Shown one piece after another: positions 38,531 through 46,046 of a DNA stretch of 64,000 nucleotides (position 1 is the stretch's first letter; every line of letters begins with the position of its first letter). The stretch lies in NCBI GenBank assembly GCA_963810815.1, contig CAWEPB010000004.1:496001-560000 (forward strand). Direction: 5' to 3'. The notes beneath the pieces are model-generated. The model made no database searches. It was not told the DNA's origin and saw nothing but the letters and a program-made list of their open reading frames with translations. The DNA comes from CAVQWT01 sp963810815 (GTDB lineage Bacteria > Pseudomonadota > Gammaproteobacteria > Burkholderiales > Casimicrobiaceae). Both the position numbers and the translations under genes were made by a program.

Positions 38531-39916
38531 TCATTGGTCCGGCGCGCCGCGACGCCTCGCCGTCGGCGCGGGCCACGTCAACCGAGCCTCGAATCCGTGC
38601 GCAGCGCCGGCCGGCGGGCTCTCCAGCGCCAGGCTGGCGCCGAGGCGTCGCGCCAGCGTCTGCACGATCGACAGCCCTAGCCCCGCGCCCTGCCCCGTCG
38701 CCTGCGCACCGCGCGCGAAGCGCTTGGCCAGTCGCGGGATCTCTCCGGCACCGACGCCGGCACCGTCGTCGGTCACGGTGATGAACGCGCCGTCCGGCGC
38801 GCTCCCGCAGGCGACCCGGATCACCGAGGCCCCGGTGCCGTGGACGACGGCGTTCTCGACCAGGTTGCGCAGCGCGAGGCCGACCGCGTCGAGGTCGCCC
38901 CGGACGCGGACGGGCGCGGTCTCGGCCTCGATGCGGCGGTGGGCGAGCCGCGGGTCGCGCGCGAACTCGTCGACGACCAGGCGGACGACCCGGTCCAGGT
39001 CGACCGGATCGCGCGTGAGCGGCTCCGACCCTTCGGCGCGCGCGAGTGCCAGCAGCCGTTCCGCCAGCCGCGTGAGCCGCGCGAGGGACCCGACCAACGC
39101 GTCGGCCTGCTTCCGGAACGCCGTATCGACGGTGCTCGCCGCCAGCAGCTGCGCCTGGGCCAGCGCCGCGGCGATGGGGGTGCGCAGTTCGTGCGCGCTG
39201 TTGTAGGTGAAGGACCGTTCGCCTTCGAGCGCGTCGGCCAGCCGCGCGATCAGCCGGTTGGTCGCCTCCACCGCCGGCCGCATCTCGGTGACGACGCCGG
39301 TGAGCGGCAGCATCCCCAGCGCCTGCGGATCCTGGCGCGAGACCGCGAGCGCGGTTTGCTGGACCTGACGGGTGAGGGAACGCGATGCCCGGTAGACGAT
39401 GAACACCGCGAACGCGAGCACGCCGGCGAGCGGCAGCATCAGCCAGAGCAGCGCCTCGTAGAGGGCGTCGCGGCGCTCCGCCAGCGGATCGGCGAAATGC
39501 ACCCAGCGCTGCCCGGCCGGGTCGTGGAGCGTCAGCACGCGCCACGGGGACGCGTCGGCCAATCCCTCCAGCAACGGCACGTCGAACGGCTGCGGCGGCG
39601 CGTGGTTCGAGCGCAGCAGCAGGTGCCCGCTCGGATCGCGCACCTGGAAGACGTAGCGATGGTGCGGCGTGCCCGATCCCGCGGGCGGTTGCGTCTCGCC
39701 CATCACCGCGGCGGTGACCAGCAGGTCGTCGGTGTGGCGGATCAGCGACATCAGGATGGCGCCGCTCTCCTGCATCTCGTCGTCGGACTTCAGGTCGATG
39801 AGCCGCTTCAGGACGAAACCGCTGCCCACGACGCCGATCAGCCAGATCAGCGTCAGACCCACGAGCAGGCTGCGGGTCAATGCCGCCGTGGCCGAGCCGA
39901 CTCCCTTGCGCGTCAC
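38531..39916 (-). CDS. sensor histidine kinase (QseC/PmrB-like)
   Basis: A 461-residue inner-membrane kinase. A first transmembrane helix (SLLVGLTLIWLIGVVGSGFV, residues about 15-35) is followed by a periplasmic domain of about 110 residues, a second helix (LLWLMLPLAGVLAFAVFIVY), and the kinase core. The phospho-accepting His is in NSAHELRTPIAAAL; the N box is ALRNLVENAVVHG; G boxes are VTDDGAGVG and GAGLGLSIVQTLA. GTG 39916 overlaps the stop of the response regulator gene (GTGA), which fixes the start. The short periplasmic domain and NSAHELRTPIAAALAQ order match the QseC/PmrB/TctE group. Confidence 0.9.
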   Translation of the reverse strand: MTRKGVGSATAALTRSLLVGLTLIWLIGVVGSGFVLKRLIDLKSDDEMQESGAILMSLIRHTDDLLVTAAVMGETQPPAGSGTPHHRYVFQVRDPSGHLLLRSNHAPPQPFDVPLLEGLADASPWRVLTLHDPAGQRWVHFADPLAERRDALYEALLWLMLPLAGVLAFAVFIVYRASRSLTRQVQQTALAVSRQDPQALGMLPLTGVVTEMRPAVEATNRLIARLADALEGERSFTYNSAHELRTPIAAALAQAQLLAASTVDTAFRKQADALVGSLARLTRLAERLLALARAEGSEPLTRDPVDLDRVVRLVVDEFARDPRLAHRRIEAETAPVRVRGDLDAVGLALRNLVENAVVHGTGASVIRVACGSAPDGAFITVTDDGAGVGAGEIPRLAKRFARGAQATGQGAGLGLSIVQTLARRLGASLALESPPAGAAHGFEARLTWPAPTARRRGAPDQ

Positions 39917-40596
39917 GCGTCGGCCTCCGGCGCAACGGGCCCCGGCTGGCCCCACTGGTAGCCGAGGCCGCGGATCGTGCGGATCGCGTCGCGGCCGAGC
40001 TTGCGCCGCAGCCGCGACACGTAGACTTCGACGACGTTGCTTGCCGCACCCGCGTCGAGCGCATACATCGCGTCCTCGAGCTGGCGGTGGGTGAGCACGT
40101 GCCGCGGATGGCGCGCGAAGACCATCACCAGCGTGTACTCCTGGGCGGTGAGGCTCAATGGCACTCCGTCGAGCCGCACCTCGCGCGCCGCGGGATCGAT
40201 CGACAGGGCGCCGAGCGCGATCAGCGGCGCGCTGCGGCCGGCGCGGCGGCGGGCCACGGCGCGCAGCCGCGCGGTCAGCTCGGGCAGGTCGAACGGCTTG
40301 ACCAGGTAGTCGTCGGCGCCGGCGTCGAGGCCGCGCACCCGGTCCGACAGCCGGTCGCGCGCCGTCAGAATCAGCACCGCGGCCGGCTCGTCCAGGCGCC
40401 GCACCAGCGGCAGCAGGGCGAGTCCGTCGCCATCGGGCAGCCCCAGGTCGAGGACGACCGACTCGTGCTCCGCGGACAGGCTGGCGCGCGCCGCGGCGAG
40501 CGACGTCGCCCAGTCGACCACGTACGCTTCCCGCGTCAGGTAGTCGCGTATCGCCCCGCCGAGCGCGGGATCATCCTCCACCAGCAGAACTCGCAT
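39913..40596 (-). CDS. OmpR-family response regulator (QseB/PmrA-like)
   Basis: A 227-residue cytoplasmic transcription factor. The receiver has the acidic pocket VLLVEDDPA, the phospho-acceptor Asp in VVLDLGLPDGDG (near residue 51), LTARD and the Lys of DDYLVKPFD. The winged-helix output domain (residues 125-220) has LTAQEYTLVMVFARHP and VVEVYVSRLRRKLGRDAIRTIRGLGYQW. Its stop overlaps the kinase start. It begins 39 bases after the sulfide dehydrogenase flavoprotein gene on the same strand, so it may be co-expressed with that enzyme. Confidence 0.92.
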   Translation of the reverse strand: MRVLLVEDDPALGGAIRDYLTREAYVVDWATSLAAARASLSAEHESVVLDLGLPDGDGLALLPLVRRLDEPAAVLILTARDRLSDRVRGLDAGADDYLVKPFDLPELTARLRAVARRRAGRSAPLIALGALSIDPAAREVRLDGVPLSLTAQEYTLVMVFARHPRHVLTHRQLEDAMYALDAGAASNVVEVYVSRLRRKLGRDAIRTIRGLGYQWGQPGPVAPEADA

Positions 40597-40635
40597 GGCG
40601 CCACACTACCGGGCCGGCGGGGCGTTTCCAAGACC

Positions 40636-41988
40636 TCAGGCAAAGGAATCCTTCATCAGCGTGTCGAACCAGACGAACATGTCCTCGTAGTGGTCGCCCG
40701 ACGGACCGTTCGCCTCGCCCGACGATGCCGGCACCGGGACCATCGTCCTGCTTGCAGGGTCGTAGGCGAAGACGGCCGTGAGCCACGACGCGGACGTGGC
40801 GCTGATCGGCGAATAGCACGCCGAGTTGGTCACCGGCGACGGGTCCGGCGACTTGCCGGCGAACGCCCGCAGGATCGCATCGGCGCAGACCTTGGCTTCC
40901 TGGTTGGCGATGTGGCCGGCCTTCGGCTGTGTCGTCGCTGCGGCGTCGCCGAGGACGTGGACTCCGTTGACTGCGGTCGACTCGTACGACAGCACGTCGA
41001 CGACGGCAAAGCGGCCCGCGGTGTCGTTGAGAAGCCCGGTCCCGGCCAGGATCCTGCCCGCGCGGTGGGGCGGGATCACGTTCAGCACGTCGCCGTGGTA
41101 CGGGGCGCTGCCGAAGGTCGTGTAGACGTTCTTCGCCGCCACGTCGACGCTGACGACGTCGGCGTTGGGCAGATAGGTGACGATGCCGCTGTAGGTGACG
41201 TTGAACGCCTGGGTGAACGTCGCCGCTTCGGCGGTGATCGACGGATTGGCGTCGAGCACCAGCACCTTCGAGCCGGGCTTGTTCCGCTTCAGCCAGTCGG
41301 CGACCACGCACGCGCGCTCGTAGGGGCCGGGCGGGCAGCGGTAGGGCTTCGCCGGGATGGTGAGGACGAAGGTGCCGCCGGGCGCCATCGCGCGCAGCTG
41401 GTCGCGCAGCGTCAGGGTCTGCGCACCCGCCTTCCACGCGTGCGGCACCGCGAGTTGCGCCTCGGCGGTCGTGAGACCGGGCGGGAAGTCGAAGTCGATG
41501 CCCGGCGCGACGACCAGCCGGTCGTACGCCGCTTCGCCCGGCACGCCGTTCTGCGTGTACAGCACCTTGCGCTGGTCGGGCAGGATCGCGTCGACGTTCG
41601 CCTGCAGCACCTTGACCCCGTAGTTCGCGCGCAGCTTCGCGTAGTCGAAGTACAGGCTGTTGATCGCGACATTGCCGTTGAGCACCAGGTTCGACAGGAT
41701 GTTCGACGTGTAGACGGCCTCGCGTTCGATCAGCGTGACGTCGATCCCCGCGCCGCCCCAGAGCCGCAGGAACTTGGCGACCGTCGCGCCGGCCATGCCG
41801 CCCCCGACGACCACGACGCGGTTCCTCAGGCCGGTGATCGGCAGCACCGGCGCCACCGCGGTCCGGGGCTTCGATGCCCTCCTCGTTTCGTGGTCGTCGG
41901 CGCGCGCGGGCAGCGCGGCCGCGAGCGCCGCGGCGGAAAGCCCGCCCAGCGTGGCCAGCATCTGCCGGCGATTCATCTTCGCTCTCAT
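40636..41988 (-). CDS. fccB: flavocytochrome c sulfide dehydrogenase, flavoprotein subunit
   Basis: A 450-residue periplasmic FAD enzyme that oxidises sulfide and passes electrons to its cytochrome subunit. It begins with a twin-arginine leader (MNRRQMLATLGGLSAAAL). FAD is bound at RVVVVGGGMAGATVAKFL. The two Cys that form the catalytic disulfide in this family fit RCPPGPYERACVVADW and TNSACYSPIS. The VHVLGDAAATTQPKAGHIAN motif is typical. The C-terminal 70 residues form the FCSD dimer/flavin region. ATG 41988 has AGGGAGA 5 bases upstream; 41976 is an in-frame alternative. It follows its cytochrome gene after 16 bases. Other members of the wider family could act on other substrates. Confidence 0.88.
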   Translation of the reverse strand: MRAKMNRRQMLATLGGLSAAALAAALPARADDHETRRASKPRTAVAPVLPITGLRNRVVVVGGGMAGATVAKFLRLWGGAGIDVTLIEREAVYTSNILSNLVLNGNVAINSLYFDYAKLRANYGVKVLQANVDAILPDQRKVLYTQNGVPGEAAYDRLVVAPGIDFDFPPGLTTAEAQLAVPHAWKAGAQTLTLRDQLRAMAPGGTFVLTIPAKPYRCPPGPYERACVVADWLKRNKPGSKVLVLDANPSITAEAATFTQAFNVTYSGIVTYLPNADVVSVDVAAKNVYTTFGSAPYHGDVLNVIPPHRAGRILAGTGLLNDTAGRFAVVDVLSYESTAVNGVHVLGDAAATTQPKAGHIANQEAKVCADAILRAFAGKSPDPSPVTNSACYSPISATSASWLTAVFAYDPASRTMVPVPASSGEANGPSGDHYEDMFVWFDTLMKDSFA

Positions 41989-42004
41989 CGCGGTCTCCCT
42001 GGCC

Positions 42005-42301
42005 TCAGCGGCGGGTGGCGAAATATTCGGCGATCAGCTTGAGCTGGGCGTCGGTGTAGCCCGCGGCGTGGCGGTTCATGATGTTGCCGGGCTTGTTCTC
42101 CGCGCGCATCTCGCGCAGCTCGTTGTAGATCTCGCTGGCCGACTCGCCTGTCAGCTTGTCGAAGCCGCCCCGGCCGTCGGTGCCGTGGCACTGGAAGCAG
42201 TTCGACGCGAGCAGGCGGCCCGGCGGGGAAGCGGCGGTCTGCGCAGTCGCCGCGAGCGGCAACGCGGCGACCGCGATGAAGAGAAAGCTGTGCAGTTGCA
42301 T
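42005..42301 (-). CDS. fccA: monoheme cytochrome c subunit of flavocytochrome c
   Basis: A 98-residue periplasmic c-type cytochrome. Signal peptide MQLHSFLFIAVAALPLAATA; heme site CFQCHGTD near residue 37; distal Met in KPGNIMNRHAAGYTD; C-terminal helix LKLIAEYFA. This is the layout of small c-553 type cytochromes found next to fccB (also called soxE/soxF). The classic FccA of purple sulfur bacteria carries two hemes and is twice this size, so this is the short form. GGAG lies 5 bases before ATG 42301. It is the first gene of a fccA-fccB-regulator-kinase run. Confidence 0.85.
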   Translation of the reverse strand: MQLHSFLFIAVAALPLAATAQTAASPPGRLLASNCFQCHGTDGRGGFDKLTGESASEIYNELREMRAENKPGNIMNRHAAGYTDAQLKLIAEYFATRR

Positions 42302-42369
42302 GGTCGCTCCTTCGGGCCGAGGCGCCGGCACGATGCCGGTCGCGGCCACCGGCATTGTGCCGGACGAAC

Positions 42370-42385
42370 CTTAACGGAACCTGAA
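42370..42385. promoter_or_regulatory. possible QseB/PmrA-type direct repeat (CTTAA-N6-CTGAA)
   Basis: Two half-sites 11 bases apart, CTTAA (42370-42374) and CTGAA (42381-42385), match the direct-repeat pattern bound by QseB/PmrA-type regulators with one mismatch. The site lies 69 bases before fccA, the first gene of the run that encodes such a regulator. It could mediate autoregulation. The repeat reads towards the forward strand; orientation relative to fccA is reversed. Confidence 0.35.
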
Positions 42386-42587
42386 TCGAGCGTTCGCCGA
42401 CGGGACACTTTGTCGCAGGCGCTGCATGCGCCTCGACGCATGTTACGTGCGCGTTGACTAGCCATCAATACCGCGATGCGGTGAACGCGGAATATTCATC
42501 CAACCGAATGTCGTTCAGAGCATCAAGTCGCAGCCGCCGGCACCGGCGGTACGCTCGTCGCCGGCAGCGCTGCAGAGAGGAGATTCG

Positions 42588-43400
42588 ATGCGATCGATCG
42601 CTTCCTGCGTGTGGACAGGCGTGCTCGGCTTGATCCTCGCGGTTTCCCTCGCGGTTTCCCCCGCGTTCGCCGCCTCCGGCTACGACTACAGCGACTCGTG
42701 GTGGACGCCCACCGAGTCCGGCTGGGGGCTGCAGTTCGTCCAGCAGCGCGACATCGTGTTCGCATCGCTGTACGTCTACGGCCCCGACGGCACGCCGCGG
42801 TGGTACTCGGGTGCGCTGGCCTTCACCGGGCTCACCGCGCAGGCGCACACCCCCAACTACGAGGGCGACCTCTACCAGACGACCGGTCCATGGTTCGGCG
42901 CGCCGGTGTTCGCGACGTCCGCCGTCGTGTACCGCAAGGTCGGCACGATGCGCGTGGCGGGCGACAGCATGACGCGGGCGACGCTCTTCTACACCGTCGA
43001 CGGCGTCGCGGTGCAGAAGGCGATCGAGCGGCTGACCTTCCGCCTCGACGACTACGCGGGCGGGTACGACGGCGCGTTCGTCGTCACGACCTCCAAGTGC
43101 ACGAACCCGGCCAACGACGGCACGCGCACGCTGCCGGCGGCGCTGACCGTCACCCAGAGCGGCACGGCGATGTCGATCGTCGCCGCCCTGCCGGGAAAGA
43201 TCTGCACCTATGGCGGGACGTACTCGCAATCCGGCCGGCTGGGCAACTTCGCGTCGACGTACACCTGCACGAACGGCGAATTCGGAACGCTCTTTTTCGA
43301 GGAGATGAACGTCCAGCGCTTCGCCTTCATGGGCCGGCTGTTCGGTGCCGACAACGCCGGCTGCCGGACCGACGGGAATTTCGCGGTCGCGCGCCCGTGA
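42588..43400 (+). CDS. secreted protein with WW-x-P-x-ESGWG-type repeat domain
   Basis: A 270-residue exported protein. The signal peptide (TGVLGLILAVSLAVSPAFA) contains a 12-bp tandem duplication. The mature part starts YDYSDSWWTPTESGWGLQFV, a motif met in many secreted proteobacterial proteins, followed by IVFASLYVYGPDGTPRWYSG, YEGDLYQTTGPWF and TRATLFYTVDGVAVQKAIER. The C-terminal half (about residues 165-270) is a second beta-rich domain with four Cys (SKCTN, KICTYGG, YTCTNGE, AGCRTDG), probably disulfide-bonded outside the cytoplasm. No catalytic motif is seen. GAGAGGAG lies 6 bases before the ATG. It stands first of three secreted-protein genes, each with its own leader region. Confidence 0.65.
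   Translation: MRSIASCVWTGVLGLILAVSLAVSPAFAASGYDYSDSWWTPTESGWGLQFVQQRDIVFASLYVYGPDGTPRWYSGALAFTGLTAQAHTPNYEGDLYQTTGPWFGAPVFATSAVVYRKVGTMRVAGDSMTRATLFYTVDGVAVQKAIERLTFRLDDYAGGYDGAFVVTTSKCTNPANDGTRTLPAALTVTQSGTAMSIVAALPGKICTYGGTYSQSGRLGNFASTYTCTNGEFGTLFFEEMNVQRFAFMGRLFGADNAGCRTDGNFAVARP
42636..42659. repeat. 12-bp exact tandem duplication in a signal-peptide core
   Basis: Copies at 42636-42647 and 42648-42659 are identical and encode LAVS twice in the hydrophobic core of the leader of the secreted protein at 42588. Confidence 0.85.
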
Positions 43401-43598
43401 ACCGAACCGGTGATTGAAGCAGGGAGGCGAAGCGAGGAGACAGGGGAACGGATACCGGCTCCGGGCGGCTGGCAACCGCAGCGGCGCGAAGCCGATGCAG
43501 TCAGGCAGCAGGATGTTGGTGCAGCACTGAGTACGGTTGGCGCGGACCGAGGCAACTTCGCCTCCAACGGCGCCTACCGGGACACATCGGGAGGCAGC

Positions 43599-45921
43599 AT
43601 GAAGTTCAGGCACACGAGGCAGTTCGCAATCGCCGTCGTCCTGGGCGGGGTCGCCGCCGCGGCAACCGCCCAGCCACTGACGTGGCAGACGGTCGTGAAC
43701 AACGGCGACACCATGCCGGGCTCGACCGCGACGTTCAACAGTTACAGCCAGCCGTCCGTCAACGCAGCCGGCCTGATCGTGTTCCAGGGCCGCGCGAGCG
43801 GCTCGACGGTGGTTCACGGCATCTACGGGCGCGACATGCTTTGCCGCCGCGGCTCCGTTCCACATCACCAGCATGGGCTCGGTGGTTCCGCAGCCGAACA
43901 ACACCATGTACAACGGCGTGCTCTCGACCTTCAACGCGTTCGCGTCGGTGCCCCGCATCGACATCGCGTCGCCGACGATGGCGGTGCGCGGACAGTCGCT
44001 GCCCGTGTACACCTACCTGCTCGGTGCGACCGAAACCCGCGTCGGCACGTCGGGCGCCTACACCAACCCGGGCGGAGCGCTCATCACCGGCGCGAGCCAG
44101 CTGGGCGTGGTCCTCGAGAACGGCGTGCTCACGTTCCCGTATTACGCGGTGCCCGACGCACCCGCGGGGACCAAGTTCGACCAGTTCCCGGGCTCGATCG
44201 CAGTCACCAACGGCACGATCATCGCCTACAAGGGCAACTACACCGACCCGAGCGACGGGATCGGCAGGACCGGCGTCTATTACCGCGACGTGGTCGCGTC
44301 GTCCGGAACGTCGCCGACCTACGTCATCGCCAGCAGCAACACGGTGATTCCGAATCAGCCTCCGGGCGGCACGACGAAGTTCGGCTCGACGGCGCCTCCC
44401 AGCGCCGCCAACGGCTACATGGTCTTCGTCGGCTCGGACATCGAGGAAGCGCCGACGCTGGGCGGCGTCTACCGCGCCGCGCTGGCACAGCCACCGGTGC
44501 TGCAGACGCTCGTCGGCATCGGCGACCAGGTGCCCGGCGAAGCTCCGGGCGTCGGGTTCAGGATGTTCGGCGAAGGACTGTCGATCAGTTCCGACGCGCG
44601 CTATGTCTCGTTCTGGGCAACGTGGGGCAACGAAACGTTCCCGAAGACGCTGTTCTGTCCGGCGGACGGGCAGGGGGCGGTCATCGCGGCGTGTCTCGAG
44701 CAATACCCCGCCGGATACGCGGTGAACATCCCGGCGAACCAGGGCATCTTCGTCGTCGATGCAACGTCCGGTGACATCTACACCGTCGCCAAGTCCGGCC
44801 AGAACGGCATCACGGACTTCCTGTACTGGGTGTTCTCCGGCGCGCCTCCCGGCGTCGGCGGCGAGATCATGGGCCTCGACCCGGACGTCGACGCGAGCGC
44901 GGAGCCGCCACGGTGGCGTTCTTCGGCGTTCAGCGCCCTCTCGGGCGGCAGCGGCAAGGTCTTCCAGACCGTTTTCAAGGCCAATCGTGGTGGCGTCGAT
45001 GGTCTCTACCTCCGGAAGGACGCACTGACGTTTTCGCCGCTGGTCACCGTTGCCCAGATTCTCGGCAGCGGCACGGCGATCGACCCGGAAGCACCGGCAA
45101 ATTCGATCATCACCGCGGTCGGCATCGAGCGTGACGGCTTCCGCGAAGGCCGCATCGCCATCACCGCGAGCATGGTCTACGAAGATCCGCTGACGAGCAT
45201 CGGCTGGGCGGGCATCTACCTCACGAGCGTTCCGGAAGTTGCGGTCGCGCCGCACGTGACGGTCGCTGTCTGGCGGCCGAGCAACGCCCGCTGGTTCATC
45301 GACACGACGCTCGACTCGACGGCCGATTTCAAGGTCGACTTCGGCGCCCCGACCGACCTGCCGCTGGCCGGCCGGATCGACGGCGACCCGGTGTACGACC
45401 TCGTCCTGTTCAGGAACGGCGTCTGGTACGCCGACCTCGACCGCGACGGCACTGCGGAGTACGTGACCGGATTCGGCGGTGCGCCTGGAGACCTGCCGCT
45501 CCTCGCCGACTTCAACAACGACTCGTTCGACGACTTCGTCGTCTATCGCAACGGGCTGTGGTACGTCAGCACCGGCCACAACTCGGTCGCCGATCTGCTG
45601 TTTGCCTTCGGCGGCGCGCCTGGCGACATCCCGCTGGCCGGGGACGTCGACGGGGACGGCATCGCCGACCTCGTGATCTATCGCAACGGTGTCTGGTATG
45701 TCGACACCAACCGCGACGGCGCGACCGATCAGCGCGCGTGGTTCGGCGGCGGCGTGGGCGACAAGCCCCTGCTCGTCGACTGGAACGGCGATGGCAAGTC
45801 GGACCTCGTCATCGTCCGCGACGGCGTCTGGTTCGTGAACACGCAGTTCGACGGCACGCAGCAGGCCTGGTTCTACTACGGCATCGGCACCGACGTCCCG
45901 CTCGCATGGCGCGATCGCTGA
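43599..45921 (+). pseudogene. large secreted protein with FG-GAP/VCBS-like repeats (one-base shift)
   Basis: A 773-residue exported protein when one T of the TTT at 43840-43842 is removed. The first part (from ATG 43599, GGGAGG upstream) carries a signal peptide (TRQFAIAVVLGGVAAAATAQ). The rest continues in the next frame: AAAAPFHITSMGSVVPQ, then a long beta-rich region (about residues 80-540) with repeated YVSFWATWGN / VFVVDATSG-like strands suggesting a propeller. Four 45-residue repeats at the C-terminus (45355-45891) carry D-x-D-x-D calcium-type loops. No enzyme motif is recognised. It probably acts outside the cell or in the outer envelope. Both halves are intact apart from the shift. 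A strong terminator follows at 45939. Confidence 0.7.
45355..45891 (+). repeat. four tandem 45-residue FG-GAP/VCBS-like repeats
   Basis: Units begin at 45355, 45490, 45625 and 45760 (the last is 44 codons). Each has D-x-PL, then an Asp-rich loop such as DVDGDGIADL, a (Y/F)RNGVWY strand and a FGG-x-PG turn. A diverged extra unit precedes the first. At DNA level the copies have drifted. Confidence 0.85.
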
Positions 45922-45938
45922 CGACTCCGTGAAGCATC

Positions 45939-45972
45939 GGCTCGTGTCCGGCACCCGCCGGACACGAGCCTT
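45939..45972 (+). terminator. strong hairpin terminator
   Basis: A perfect 13-bp stem (45939-45951 with 45958-45970) with a 6-base loop is followed by TT, 17 bases after the stop at 45921. Confidence 0.8.
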
Positions 45973-46046
45973 CAACCCGGACGCATCCCCCTGCATCACA
46001 CGCGGAGCAAAGCCACCGCCGTACCTGCCGTCATCCGGAGACACTC

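Noticed and set aside
42454..42466. TTGAC-N5-ATCAA near the divergent fccA/secreted-protein region, resembling an FNR box
   Set aside because: The spacer is 5 bases instead of 4, which breaks the symmetry needed for FNR binding.
43401..43598. Structured leader (possible riboswitch) before the FG-GAP protein
   Set aside because: Several GC-rich pairings can be drawn, but I could not match any known riboswitch core such as c-di-GMP or cobalamin.
43873..45921. Independent gene starting inside the FG-GAP protein
   Set aside because: It has no signal peptide or ribosome-binding site, while the signal peptide lies in the preceding frame just before a TTT run; one gene with a one-base shift explains both.
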